From: Modestobacter italicus
GTDB lineage: Bacteria; Actinomycetota; Actinomycetes; Mycobacteriales; Geodermatophilaceae
Length of the DNA: 64,000 nucleotides
Assembly: GCF_019799965.1 (NCBI RefSeq)
Contig: NZ_JABGCJ010000001.1
Coordinates: 372,001 to 436,000 of the forward strand
Direction: 5' to 3'
Position numbers and translations under genes: made by a program. The stretch's first letter is position 1. Each line of letters begins with the position of its first letter. This document shows positions 16,851 through 25,060 of this stretch, piece by piece. Under the pieces are notes generated by a model. It was not told the origin of the DNA. It worked only from the letters and a program-made list of their open reading frames with translations, and made no database searches.

Positions 16851-17039
16851 ATGAGCACCTCGGACCTGATCGCCGGTTACGCCGCCTACACCGACGCCAC
16901 CGAGCTCGGCGCCACCCAGGGCGACGCCCCGGCCATCTCGCCCACCACGACGATCACCACGTCGTCGTCCTTCTGCGTGGCCACCTCGGCCGCGTCGGTC
17001 GGCGCCAGCGTCGACAACACCTTCGACCACGGCTGCTGA
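16851..17039 (+). CDS. Lanthipeptide precursor 2 (62 aa)
   Basis: Good GAGGAGA site 6 bp before the ATG. Leader DLIAGYAAYTD at 5-15, then TELGATQGDAPAIS, identical to precursor 3. The core is very rich in Ser/Thr (PTTTITTSSSFC, 31-42). Only two Cys occur, Cys42 and C-terminal Cys62. Ser38 is four residues before Cys42 and Thr57 five before Cys62, repeating the precursor 1 spacing. ASVGASVDNTFDHGC at the end has one acidic residue (Asp59) inside the predicted terminal ring and another (Asp55) just before it, unusual for a peptide expected to act on membranes. It is 62 residues long and differs from precursor 3 mainly between residues 43 and 60. Confidence 0.9.
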   Translation: MSTSDLIAGYAAYTDATELGATQGDAPAISPTTTITTSSSFCVATSAASVGASVDNTFDHGC

Positions 17040-17058
17040 CAGCCCCATCGTGATGCCG

Positions 17059-17089
17059 CGGGACGGCGTCCGCCACGGACGCCGTCCCG
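17059..17089. terminator. 13-bp perfect hairpin between precursors 2 and 3
   Basis: Arms 17059-17071 and 17077-17089 pair perfectly around GCCAC. It begins 20 bp after the precursor 2 stop and ends 15 bp before the ribosome site of precursor 3. Because no promoter is visible in the 75-bp gap, it may act as a partial terminator or mRNA-stabilising element that sets the ratio of the two peptides. Confidence 0.65.
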
Positions 17090-17114
17090 GGCCCGAGCCC
17101 TCCCAGGAGACCCG

Positions 17115-17303
17115 ATGAGCACCCACGACCTGATCGCCGGCTACGCCGCCTACACCGACGTGACCGAGCTCGGCGCCACCCAGGGCGACGCCCCGGCCAT
17201 CTCGCCCACCACGACGATCACCACGTCCTCGTCGTTCTGCGCCGCCACCGCCTCCGCGGCGTCGGCCGCCTCCGTGGACAACACGATCGAGCACGGCTGC
17301 TGA
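17115..17303 (+). CDS. Lanthipeptide precursor 3 (62 aa)
   Basis: Close paralogue of precursor 2. AGGAG at 17105-17109 precedes ATG 17115. Leader and core start (residues 5-42) match precursor 2 except for His4 and Val16, whereas the ring region reads AATASAASAASVDN followed by TIEHGC. Cys42 and Cys62 keep their positions, with Ser38 and Thr57 at the same -4 and -5 spacing. Nucleotide identity with precursor 2 is high across the leader, which indicates recent tandem duplication. It may give the second component of a two-peptide product or a variant. Confidence 0.9.
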   Translation: MSTHDLIAGYAAYTDVTELGATQGDAPAISPTTTITTSSSFCAATASAASAASVDNTIEHGC

Positions 17304-17322
17304 CCGTTCCGCGCACCCGCCT

Positions 17323-17356
17323 CCGGGGCGGCCCCACCTCGGTGGGGCCGCCCCGG
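17323..17356. terminator. 15-bp perfect hairpin after precursor 3
   Basis: Arms 17323-17337 and 17342-17356 pair perfectly around a CTCG tetraloop, 19 bp after the precursor 3 stop. With a tetraloop and a G+C-rich stem it is the clearest terminator-like element of the cluster. Confidence 0.75.
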
Positions 17357-17495
17357 TCGCGTCTGCGGCTCCCCCGCACCGGCCCGGACCGCGGCGGCCC
17401 TCCCCCTGTGGACGGAGCCGCGCACCCGCCCCTCCTCCCACCTGACGAGCCCGGACCTCGCCCCCGAGCCGGATCCGGGACCGCCCGGGCGTCCC

Positions 17496-17501
17496 TAGCG
17501 T
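17496..17501 (+). promoter_or_regulatory. -10-like box TAGCGT upstream of the exporter genes
   Basis: TAGCGT sits 76 bp before the GTG of the first exporter gene, in the same CCCTAGCGTGG context as the box before precursor 1. This suggests coordinated control of peptide and exporter. Confidence 0.45.
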
Positions 17502-17577
17502 GGGAACCGGGCCCGGTGCCGCGACCACCCCGCCCGCGGCGGCCAGACCGCCTCCCCGACCAGGACGGAGCCCGACC

Positions 17578-19308
17578 GTGCTGACCCTCCTCCGGCCCCA
17601 CGTGCGACGTCACGCGGCCCCGCTGGTCCTCCTCGGGCTGCTGCACGTGGCCGGTGTCGCCGGCACGCTGCTGCTCCCGCGGCTGAACGCCGACCTGATC
17701 GACGACGGGGTGGCGCAGGGGGACCAGGCCACCATCTGGCGGCTGGGCGGCTGGATGCTCGCGCTCAGCCTCGGCCAGCTGGTGGTCGCCGCCCTGGCGA
17801 TGGCACTCGGCTCGCGGATCGCCGTCCTGGTCGGGCGCGACCTGCGCGCGGACGTGTTCACCCAGGTCATGCGGTTCGGGGCCGGGGAGGTCCGCCGCTT
17901 CGGGCCGGCCTCGCTGATCACCCGCTCGGGCAACGACGTGACCCAGGTGCAGATGCTCGTGCTCACCGTCTGCACCGTGCTGGTGAGCGTGCCGCTGACC
18001 GCGGTCGGCGCCGTGGTCATGGGGGTGCGCGAGGAGCCCGGGCTGGCCTGGCTGATGGCGGTCGCGGTGCCCGCACTGGTCGCCGTCGTCGTCGGCTTCG
18101 CCTGGCTGTCGCTGCCCGGGCACCGTCGGCTGCAGGAGCAGATCGACCAGGTCAACGGGGTGCTGCGCGAGCAGCTGACCGGGCTGCGCGTCGTCCGGGC
18201 CGCCACCCGCGAACGCCACGAGCAACGACGCTTCGACGAGGCCAACGACGCCCTCATCCGCACCTCACGCGGGGTCGGCGGGCTCTACCTCTCCCTCGGG
18301 CCGGTCGTCGCGCTCCTGCTGAGCCTGGCCTCGGTGGCCGTGGTGTGGTTCGGCGGCCACCGCGTGGCCGCCGGCGACATGGGCATCGGGTCGGTCACGG
18401 CGTTCATCGCCTACCTGCTGCAGTTGATGTCGGCGGTGCTGATGGCCTCGGCCATCGTCATGCAGCTGCCCCGCGCCCGCGTGTCCGCCGCCCGGCTGCG
18501 CGAGCTGCTGGACGTCGAACCGGACCTGCAGCAGCCGGCGCGACCACGTCCCTGGGCGACCCCCGGCTCCGGCCTCGAGCTCCGGCACGCCACGCTGCAC
18601 CGCCCGGGCGCCGAGCAGCCCGTGCTGCGGGACGTGGACCTCACCCTGCGCCCCGGGGAGCACGTCGCCGTCGTGGGCTCCACCGGCTCCGGGAAGACCA
18701 CGTTGCTGCAGGTGCTCTCCCGGCAGCTGCGCCTGACCAGCGGGTCGGCCCGCCTCGACGGCACCGACCTCGACCAGACCGACCTGTGCTCCGCCCGCCG
18801 CCGCGTGGCCCTGGTTCCCCAGCGAGCCCACCTGTTCGCCGGCACCATCGCCAGCAACCTGCGGTACGGCGCACCGGAGGCCGACGACGACCTGCTCTGG
18901 TCGGCGCTGCGCACCGCCCAGGTGGACGACGTCGTGGCCGCGCTGCCGGGTGGACTGGACGCACCCGTCCTCGCCGGCGGCACGACCCTGTCCGGGGGGC
19001 AGCGGCAGCGGATCTGCCTGGCCCGCGCGCTCGTGGCCCGCCCGGACCACTACCTGCTCGACGACGCCACGTGCGCCCTGGACGCGTGCACCGAGGCGGC
19101 GCTGCTCACCGCCCTGCGCGAGTGGACCCGCGACGCGGGGGTGCTCAGCGTCTCGCAGCGGCTGAGCAGCGTGCGGCGGGCCGACCGGATCGTCGTGCTC
19201 GACCGGGGGGCGGTCGTCGGCCACGGGACCCACGAGCAGCTGCTCGACGACTGCCCCACCTACCTGGAGTTCGTGGACTCCCAGAGCCTCACGGAGGTGC
19301 CCGCGTGA
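17578..19308 (+). CDS. ABC exporter half-transporter A (degenerate ATP site)
   Basis: Fused membrane and ATPase exporter subunit of 576 residues. Six hydrophobic helices span about 1-300. The nucleotide domain has Walker A GSTGSGKTT (367-375), the canonical signature LSGGQRQR and Walker B YLLDDATCALD, in which Asp496 replaces the catalytic Glu and Gln527 replaces the switch His (SVSQRLSS). No peptidase C39 domain is present, so leader removal is left to other enzymes such as the M16 pair. GTG start behind GGACGGAG. It overlaps the second subunit gene by GTGA. It most likely exports the finished peptides as a heterodimer. Confidence 0.9.
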   Translation: MLTLLRPHVRRHAAPLVLLGLLHVAGVAGTLLLPRLNADLIDDGVAQGDQATIWRLGGWMLALSLGQLVVAALAMALGSRIAVLVGRDLRADVFTQVMRFGAGEVRRFGPASLITRSGNDVTQVQMLVLTVCTVLVSVPLTAVGAVVMGVREEPGLAWLMAVAVPALVAVVVGFAWLSLPGHRRLQEQIDQVNGVLREQLTGLRVVRAATRERHEQRRFDEANDALIRTSRGVGGLYLSLGPVVALLLSLASVAVVWFGGHRVAAGDMGIGSVTAFIAYLLQLMSAVLMASAIVMQLPRARVSAARLRELLDVEPDLQQPARPRPWATPGSGLELRHATLHRPGAEQPVLRDVDLTLRPGEHVAVVGSTGSGKTTLLQVLSRQLRLTSGSARLDGTDLDQTDLCSARRRVALVPQRAHLFAGTIASNLRYGAPEADDDLLWSALRTAQVDDVVAALPGGLDAPVLAGGTTLSGGQRQRICLARALVARPDHYLLDDATCALDACTEAALLTALREWTRDAGVLSVSQRLSSVRRADRIVVLDRGAVVGHGTHEQLLDDCPTYLEFVDSQSLTEVPA

Positions 19309-21158
19309 CGACCAGCCCCACCCCTGCGGTGCGGGGGTTCCTCGCCCTGATGCGTCCGGTGCGGGTCCGGGTCGCCGTCATCGCCGTGCTCACCGCGGTC
19401 GGGGTCGCGCTGACGGCGGTCGGGCCACTCGTGCTGGCGCGTGCCACGGACCTCATCGTCGAGGGCCTGCTGGGCTCACGGCTGCCCGCGGACGCCACCC
19501 GTGCCGAGGTGGTCGAGCAGTTGCGCGCCTCCGGGCAGGACGCGCTGGCCGGCGTGGTGTCGGGCACCGGCCTGGTCCCCGGGCAGGGGATCGACTTCGA
19601 CGGCCTGGCCCGGCTGCTGATGCTGGCCGTGCTGGTCTACTGCGCCGCCAGCGGGGTGCAGCTGCTCGCGGCCCGGCAGATGAACGTCGCCCTGCACCTC
19701 GTCATGCGCGACCTGCGGGACCGCGCGGAACGGAAGATCAACCTGACCCCGGTGGCCACCGCGGACGCGCGGGGCCGCGGCGACCTGCTGTCCCGGGTCA
19801 CCAACGACATCGACAACGTCACCGTCTCGATGACCCAGTGCCTGGGGCAGCTGCTCACGGCGGTGCTCACGGTGGCCGGGGTCCTGGGGGCGATGCTCTA
19901 CCTGTCCCCCGTGCTGACCGCCGCGACCCTGGCGACGCTGCCCCTGGCGCTGCTGGCCACCCGGCTGCTGATGCGCCGGTCGCAGGGGCGCTTCATCGCG
20001 CAGTGGCAGCAGCTGGGGGAACTGACCACGACCGTGGAGGACAGCATCACCGGTCACGAGGTCAGCACGGCCTTCCACCGGGGCGACGCCCACGTGGCCG
20101 ACTTCGTGCGGCGCAACGACCGGCTCGCCGAGGAGAGCTTCCGCGCCCAGGCGCTCAGCGGGCTGGCGGTGCCGGTGATGGCCTTCCTCGGCAACCTCTC
20201 CTACGTCGTGATCTGCGTCGTCGGCGGGCTCCGGGTGGCCACCGGGACGATGACCATCGGGGACGTACAGGCCTTCGTGCAGTACAGCCGCCAGTTCTCC
20301 CAGCCGATCAGTGCGATCTCCGGGTTGCTCAACGAGCTGCAGTCCGGTGTCGCCTCCGCGCAGCGGGTGCTCGAGTTCCTCGACGGCCCCGAGGAGGACG
20401 CCGGCGTGCCCACCGACCGGCCGACGGTGGGACGGATCGAGTTCCAGGACGTGGAGTTCGGCTACGACCCCGCCCGCCCCGTCCTCCGTGGCCTCACGTT
20501 CCGCGCCGAGCCCGGCGAGACGGTGGCGATCGTGGGCCCGACCGGTGCCGGCAAGACGACGCTGGTCAACCTCCTGCTGCGCTTCCACGAGCCCGACCGC
20601 GGCCGCATCGTGCTCGACGGCCAGGACATCGCCGGGCTGGACCGGGCCGACCTCCGCTCGCGGTTCGGCCTGGTCCTGCAGGACACCTGGCTGTTCGCCG
20701 GCAGCATCGCCGACAACATCGCCTACGGCCGGCACGGCGCCGACCGCGCGGACGTGGAGCGAGCTGCCCGCCTGGCCGGCGTCGAGCAGTTCGCCGATGC
20801 GCTGCCCGACGGGCTGGACACGCTCCTGGAGGTCGACGGGCAGAACCTGTCGGCCGGCGAACGGCAGCTCATCACGATCGCCCGCGCCTTCGTCGCCGAG
20901 CCGAGCGTCCTGGTCCTCGACGAGGCGACGAGCTCGGTCGACTCGCGCACGTCCATGCTCGTCCAGCAGGCGCTGGCGACGCTGCGGCACGACCGCACGT
21001 GCCTGGTCATCGCCCACCGGCTGTCCACGATCCGGCACGCCGACCGCATCGTCGTCCTGGACGCCGGACGGGTGGTCGAGGTCGGCTCGCACGAGGACCT
21101 GGTGAGCAGCGGCGGCACCTACGCCCGGCTGCAGGACGCCCAGCTCCTCCCGGCCTGA
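19305..21158 (+). CDS. ABC exporter half-transporter B (catalytic ATP site)
   Basis: Partner of subunit A, 617 residues, with six membrane helices and an extracytoplasmic insert after helix 1 (residues 47-90, IVEGLLGSRLPADATRAE onwards). The ATPase domain has Walker A GPTGAGKTT, Walker B LVLDEATSSVD with catalytic Glu540 and the switch His in IAHRLST, but a variant signature LSAGERQL. Together with subunit A this gives one normal and one degenerate ATP site, as in TM287/288- or BmrCD-type heterodimers. Its 3' end overlaps, tail to tail, the frame of the minus-strand gene at 21007-21621. Confidence 0.92.
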   Translation: MTTSPTPAVRGFLALMRPVRVRVAVIAVLTAVGVALTAVGPLVLARATDLIVEGLLGSRLPADATRAEVVEQLRASGQDALAGVVSGTGLVPGQGIDFDGLARLLMLAVLVYCAASGVQLLAARQMNVALHLVMRDLRDRAERKINLTPVATADARGRGDLLSRVTNDIDNVTVSMTQCLGQLLTAVLTVAGVLGAMLYLSPVLTAATLATLPLALLATRLLMRRSQGRFIAQWQQLGELTTTVEDSITGHEVSTAFHRGDAHVADFVRRNDRLAEESFRAQALSGLAVPVMAFLGNLSYVVICVVGGLRVATGTMTIGDVQAFVQYSRQFSQPISAISGLLNELQSGVASAQRVLEFLDGPEEDAGVPTDRPTVGRIEFQDVEFGYDPARPVLRGLTFRAEPGETVAIVGPTGAGKTTLVNLLLRFHEPDRGRIVLDGQDIAGLDRADLRSRFGLVLQDTWLFAGSIADNIAYGRHGADRADVERAARLAGVEQFADALPDGLDTLLEVDGQNLSAGERQLITIARAFVAEPSVLVLDEATSSVDSRTSMLVQQALATLRHDRTCLVIAHRLSTIRHADRIVVLDAGRVVEVGSHEDLVSSGGTYARLQDAQLLPA

Positions 21159-21621
21159 GGGCGTCGATCACGGGGCCGGGGGGCCCGGAGGGCGGTTCGG
21201 CGCCCGAGGTGGTCGGCCGGCCACGGGCGGCCACTCCCACCGGCGGAGGCTCCGGAGGTGCGGGGCCGGCACGGGCGCGCGCGTGGGCGTCCAGCACGCC
21301 GAGCGGGCCCAGGCGCACCGGCACGTGCACCCGCACCTCGACCACGGCACCGGCGGCGAGCCGGCAGGAGTCGAGGACGGCGCTGTTCGCCCCGGCGACC
21401 TCACCGGCCACCAGGCACGCGGCCGGATCGCCCTGCACGGCGCTGCCGGCGGCCGCGAGCGCCGCCAGGTCGGCCGCCGTGGTGGCCCGGTGCCGCGCCA
21501 CCACGGCGGCACCGACCAGGACGGTCGCTGCGCCGATCAGGGCCAGCACCGCGGCCAGGGCGACGGTCCACACGGTGGCCGACCCGCGCTCCCCGTCGTC
21601 CGCCGGCCGGGGGCCGGTCAC
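21007..21621 (-). CDS. TadE/G-like membrane-anchored protein (Rv3654c-like)
   Basis: Last gene of the Tad locus. One N-terminal helix (ATVWTVALAAVLALIGAATVLVG-type segment, residues 15-38) is followed by VVARHRATTAADLAALAAAG, the hallmark of Rv3654c-like proteins, and then Cys-containing VAGEVAGANSAVLDSC. The recognisable domain ends near residue 118 (about 21268). The remaining 85 residues are Pro/Gly/Arg-rich, and the last 152 bp overlap the exporter gene on the other strand, so the tail may not be conserved. GTG start overlaps the preceding TadE-like gene. Confidence 0.7.
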   Translation of the reverse strand: MTGPRPADDGERGSATVWTVALAAVLALIGAATVLVGAAVVARHRATTAADLAALAAAGSAVQGDPAACLVAGEVAGANSAVLDSCRLAAGAVVEVRVHVPVRLGPLGVLDAHARARAGPAPPEPPPVGVAARGRPTTSGAEPPSGPPGPVIDALRPGGAGRPAAGRRCRRCSPGPRASRPRPPVRRPGRRCGRRAGSWTAGGR

Positions 21622-22010
21622 GGTCCGCCGCCCGCGGCCGGCTCCCGCACCGCGGTGGCGGAGGCGGTCACCTCGACCCGCCAGGGCAGCGGGCCCAGTG
21701 GGGAGACCGTGGCGGAGACGGTGACCCGCACCGTCTCCCCGTCCCCCGCCACGTCGGTCCGGGCACCGTCCGGCGCGGCGGCGGCCGCCAGCTCCACCAC
21801 CCGGCCGTCCGCGTCGCCACGGGCCGCCGCCCGCGTGCCCTCCCGGGCCGCGTCCACACAGCGCAGCTGGGCCCCCACCACCACGACCGCCGCCACCGCC
21901 CCGGCCAGGACCATCAGCAGCACCGGCAGCACCACCGCGGTCTCGGCGGTGACCATCCCCGCCTCGCGGTCGTACCGACCGGCCGCCGTCCGGTGTCGAC
22001 GTGTCGACAC
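21618..22010 (-). CDS. TadE-like pilus assembly protein (Rv3655c-like)
   Basis: Protein of 130 residues. After a short basic N-terminus comes EAGMVTAETAVVLPVLLMVLAG, a TadE-like segment in which the Glu before a hydrophobic helix resembles pilin-like signals. VDAAREGTRAAARGD follows and is typical for the family. It is probably an assembly factor or minor pilin of the Tad system. It lies 6 bp after the DUF4244 gene and overlaps the next gene by GTGA. Confidence 0.85.
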   Translation of the reverse strand: MSTRRHRTAAGRYDREAGMVTAETAVVLPVLLMVLAGAVAAVVVVGAQLRCVDAAREGTRAAARGDADGRVVELAAAAAPDGARTDVAGDGETVRVTVSATVSPLGPLPWRVEVTASATAVREPAAGGGP

Positions 22011-22016
22011 GTCGAC

Positions 22017-22244
22017 TCAGGACAGCGTGGCGAGCGCCGACTGCACCAGCTCACCCAGCGCCGACACGACCGAGCCGCCGGTGACCACCTGGTAGAGCAC
22101 CGCGGCGAAGGCGCAGGCCGCGACCGTGCCCACGGCGTACTCCGCAGTGCTCATCCCGTCCTCCTCCCGCACCCGGGCGCGCACCCAGCGCCGCGCGAGC
22201 GCTCCCCGCCCGGTCGTCGTCCCGCTCTGCTCCTGGATCTCCAT
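22017..22244 (-). CDS. DUF4244 protein, Flp-pilin-like
   Basis: Small protein of 75 residues with the pilin-like cleavage region REEDGMSTAEYAVGT followed by a hydrophobic segment ending QVVTGGSV. DUF4244 proteins take the place of the Flp pilin in actinobacterial Tad loci. Start at ATG 22244 behind GGAGGGGAC. It is separated from tadC by about 130 bp, the only sizeable gap of this operon, and may have its own promoter there. Confidence 0.85.
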   Translation of the reverse strand: MEIQEQSGTTTGRGALARRWVRARVREEDGMSTAEYAVGTVAACAFAAVLYQVVTGGSVVSALGELVQSALATLS

Positions 22245-22378
22245 CGCCACGTCCCCTCCCCGCGGGCCGACCGCCGGCCCGTCGGGACCGAGCCTGTGGC
22301 CCCCGGCCCCGGCCGCCCAGGGCTGCCGGACAGCTGTGGACCGCGAGCTCCGTTGTGGACGCCGGTCAGCGGACGGCC

Positions 22379-23110
22379 TCAGAAGACGTCCGCGGCGATG
22401 CCCAGGACGAGTGGCACGACGCCCAGGCAGAGGAAGGCGGGCAGGAAGCAGAGCCCCAGCGGCGCCAGCACCCACACCCCCGCCCGGCGGACGGCGGCCT
22501 CGACCCGGCTGTGCTGGCCGGCGCGCAGGTCCCCGGCCAGCCGCTGCAGGGCCGGGACGACGGCCGACCCGGACTCCCCCGCCCGCACCACCACCCGCGC
22601 CAGCGCGTCGACCGGCGGCGGCACCCCCGCCCAGGCCTGCCGTGGGGCGGCGCCCAGGCGGTACAGCCCGCCGACGGCGACCAGCCGCTCGCCGAGCGGC
22701 CCGGTCACCGAGCCGCCGACCGCGGCCACCGCAGCACCCACCGGGGTGCCGGCGGTGAGGCAGACGGCGAGCAGGTCGCAGGCCACCGGCAGGTCCCGGG
22801 CGAGCCGCTCGGGGTCCTCCGGTGCCGCGCCGGCCCGGCGCAACAGCCGCTCGGCGAGCCCCGTCGCGACGGCCGCCAGCACCGCGGCCGGGGTCCCGCC
22901 GCCGAGCAGGAGGAAGACGGCCACTCCGGCCATCGCGGCCTCGGCCCAGCGTCGCGCCGTCCCGGGCGGCCGGTCCGGCTCGCGGCTCCGGGGGGCGGCG
23001 CGTCGCGGGCGGGGCGCGACGGCCTCCAGCCGGTCCCGGCGGACCGCCCCGGTCGGCTCCCACAGCAGCAGGGCCCCGGCCAGCGCCCCGACGGCGGCCG
23101 CGGTCAGCAC
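22379..23110 (-). CDS. TadC-like type II secretion F-domain protein
   Basis: Inner-membrane platform protein of 243 residues. An N-terminal pair of hydrophobic segments is followed by the T2SSF domain with LARDLPVACDLLAVCLTAGTPVG, then VVRAGESGSAVVPALQRLAGDLR, and a C-terminal helix pair FLPAFLCLGVVPLVLG. The GTG at 23110 lies 7 bp after the TadB stop. It pairs with TadB in the pilus machine. Confidence 0.85.
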   Translation of the reverse strand: MLTAAAVGALAGALLLWEPTGAVRRDRLEAVAPRPRRAAPRSREPDRPPGTARRWAEAAMAGVAVFLLLGGGTPAAVLAAVATGLAERLLRRAGAAPEDPERLARDLPVACDLLAVCLTAGTPVGAAVAAVGGSVTGPLGERLVAVGGLYRLGAAPRQAWAGVPPPVDALARVVVRAGESGSAVVPALQRLAGDLRAGQHSRVEAAVRRAGVWVLAPLGLCFLPAFLCLGVVPLVLGIAADVF

Positions 23111-23117
23111 CGCCGGC

Positions 23118-23909
23118 TCACCGCTGCACCGCCCGCCGGACCAGGTGCGCCGACCAGGCCGTGCCGGCCAGCTCCAGGCCGACCCCGACGACCAGCAGCG
23201 CGGTGCCGGGCGCCGTGGTGGTGAGCACCCGCCACGGGTCGGCACCGACCCCGCTGCCCATCAGCAGGCCCAGCACCGGCAGCCCGGCGAGCACGGCCGC
23301 GCTGGCCCGCGGGCCGGCCACGGCCGACCGCAGCTCCTCCTCGGCCCGTAGCCGCGCCCGCAGGTCGTCCTCCACGGCGGTCAGCACCCCGGCCAGCGAG
23401 CAGCCGGTGTGCGCGCTGAGCCGCACCGCCGCCGCGATCCGGGCCAGCGCCGCGGCGTCCCCGCCGTCCGTCCCGTCCGGTGGTGGATCCCCCAGGCGCA
23501 GCACCGGCCCCAGCGCCGTCGCGGTCGCCGGGTCCGGACACCCGTCGACGGCCGCGCCGGTCGCCTCCGCCAGGGAACGGCCGGCGCGCACCTCGGCCGT
23601 CAGCACGCCCAGCGCCTCCACCAGCGCCCGGGTGCGACGCTGCTCGGCCGCTGCGCGGCGTCGCGCCTGGACGGCCCGGCCGACGGACCCGGCGCACACC
23701 CCGGCCAGTGCGGCCACGACCGGGGTGGAGACCAGTGCGCCGGCGACGACAGCCGCCACGGCCGGGACCAGCACCCTGCCGCGGCCGGCCAGCACGGCGC
23801 CCGGCGTGCGACCGGCCCCGGCGCCGCGACGCGGGGCGAGTCGCCCGGGACGGGCACCGGACGGCCAGGCCAGCAGCCCGAGCGCCAGGCAGAGCAGCGC
23901 CGGGCTCAC
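23118..23909 (-). CDS. TadB-like type II secretion F-domain protein
   Basis: Protein of 263 residues with N-terminal hydrophobic segments, then TRALVEALGVLTAEVRAGRSLAEATG, the family's first conserved helix, and AAVRLSAHTGCSLAGVLTAVEDDLRAR, and two C-terminal helices. It forms the membrane platform with TadC. GTG start overlaps the CpaF stop by GTGA. Confidence 0.85.
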   Translation of the reverse strand: MSPALLCLALGLLAWPSGARPGRLAPRRGAGAGRTPGAVLAGRGRVLVPAVAAVVAGALVSTPVVAALAGVCAGSVGRAVQARRRAAAEQRRTRALVEALGVLTAEVRAGRSLAEATGAAVDGCPDPATATALGPVLRLGDPPPDGTDGGDAAALARIAAAVRLSAHTGCSLAGVLTAVEDDLRARLRAEEELRSAVAGPRASAAVLAGLPVLGLLMGSGVGADPWRVLTTTAPGTALLVVGVGLELAGTAWSAHLVRRAVQR

Positions 23910-25060
23910 CCGGGCACCCGCACGCCGAGCAGGTCGGCCAGCTCCGACCGGGCCGGGCAGTCGCCGCCGTCCGCGCGCCAGCCGGCCGCGACCTCGATCA
24001 GCTCCCCGCGCCGCCGCACGACGCCCAGCTCGGCCACGTGCCGCCCGGCCGGCCCCCGCCGCAGGTGCACCACCAGGGACAGCGCGGCCGCGGCCTGGCT
24101 GTGCACCGCCGCCCGGCCCAGCCCGGCCGCACCGCCGAGGGCCTCCAGCCGGGCCGGCAGGTCCGCGGCACGGTTGACGTGCACCGTGCCGCAGCCACCG
24201 TCGTGCCCGGTGTTCAGCGCCGCCAGCAGGTCGACCACCTCGGCACCGCGCACCTCACCGACCACCAACCGGTCCGGCCGCATGCGCAGCGCCTGCCGGA
24301 CCAGGTCGCGCAGCGTCACGGCACCGGCGGCCTCCACGTTCGGCGGCCGGGTGAGCAGCCGGACGACGTGCCGGTGCTGGGGCGTCAGCTCCGGGGCGTC
24401 CTCGCAGAGCACCACCCGGTCGCCCGGGTCGGCCAGGCCGAGCAGCGCGGAGAGCACCGTGGTCTTGCCGGTGCCCGTGCCACCGGTCACCAGGAACGCC
24501 AGCCGGGCCCGCACCGCGGCCACCAGCAGGTCGGCGGCGGCACCTGGGAAGGCGTCGCGCGCGGCCAGGTCGGCGAAGGACAGCACCGCCCGGCGCAGCA
24601 CGCGCAGCGACAGGCAGGTGCCCGACCCGGACACCGGTGGCAGCACCGCGTGCAGCCGGGTGCCGTCCGGCAGCCCGGCGTCCACCCACGGGGACGCGTC
24701 GTCCAGCCGCCGGCCCGCCGACGCCGCCAGGCGCACCGCGAGCCGGCGGACGGCGCCCTCGTCGACGAACCGGACGTCGACCGGCTCCAGGCCGCTCCCC
24801 CGGTCGATCCACACCGAGTCCGGCCCGTTGACCAGCACGTCGGTCACCCCGGGGGTGCGCAGCAGCGGCTCCAGCGCGCCGGCCCCGGACAGCTCGTCGG
24901 TCGCGGCCCGGACGGCGTCCAGCACCCCCCGGTCGCCGAGCAGTCCGCCGGACTCCTCCCGGACCAGCGCGGCGACCGCGGCCGGGCTGGGCGGCCCGGA
25001 GGCGGCGGCGAGCCGCGCCCGGACCCGCTCGACCAGCGGCGACGCGACCTCCGCGCTCAC
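23906..25060 (-). CDS. cpaF: CpaF/TadA-type pilus assembly ATPase
   Basis: Motor ATPase of the Tad pilus, 384 residues. Walker A GGTGTGKTT is near residue 195, with an Asp box in LCEDAPEL, Walker B-type LVVGEVRGAE and a His box in HVNRAADLPARL. An N-terminal domain of about 100 residues precedes the LEPLLRTPGVTDVLVNGP motif common to CpaF proteins. GTG start overlaps the Ssd gene stop. Confidence 0.93.
   Translation of the reverse strand: MSAEVASPLVERVRARLAAASGPPSPAAVAALVREESGGLLGDRGVLDAVRAATDELSGAGALEPLLRTPGVTDVLVNGPDSVWIDRGSGLEPVDVRFVDEGAVRRLAVRLAASAGRRLDDASPWVDAGLPDGTRLHAVLPPVSGSGTCLSLRVLRRAVLSFADLAARDAFPGAAADLLVAAVRARLAFLVTGGTGTGKTTVLSALLGLADPGDRVVLCEDAPELTPQHRHVVRLLTRPPNVEAAGAVTLRDLVRQALRMRPDRLVVGEVRGAEVVDLLAALNTGHDGGCGTVHVNRAADLPARLEALGGAAGLGRAAVHSQAAAALSLVVHLRRGPAGRHVAELGVVRRRGELIEVAAGWRADGGDCPARSELADLLGVRVPG

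Noticed and set aside
16770-17528. Minus-strand frame across precursors 2 and 3 with two repeated segments
   Set aside because: The repeat only mirrors the duplicated precursor genes; no ribosome site or family features.
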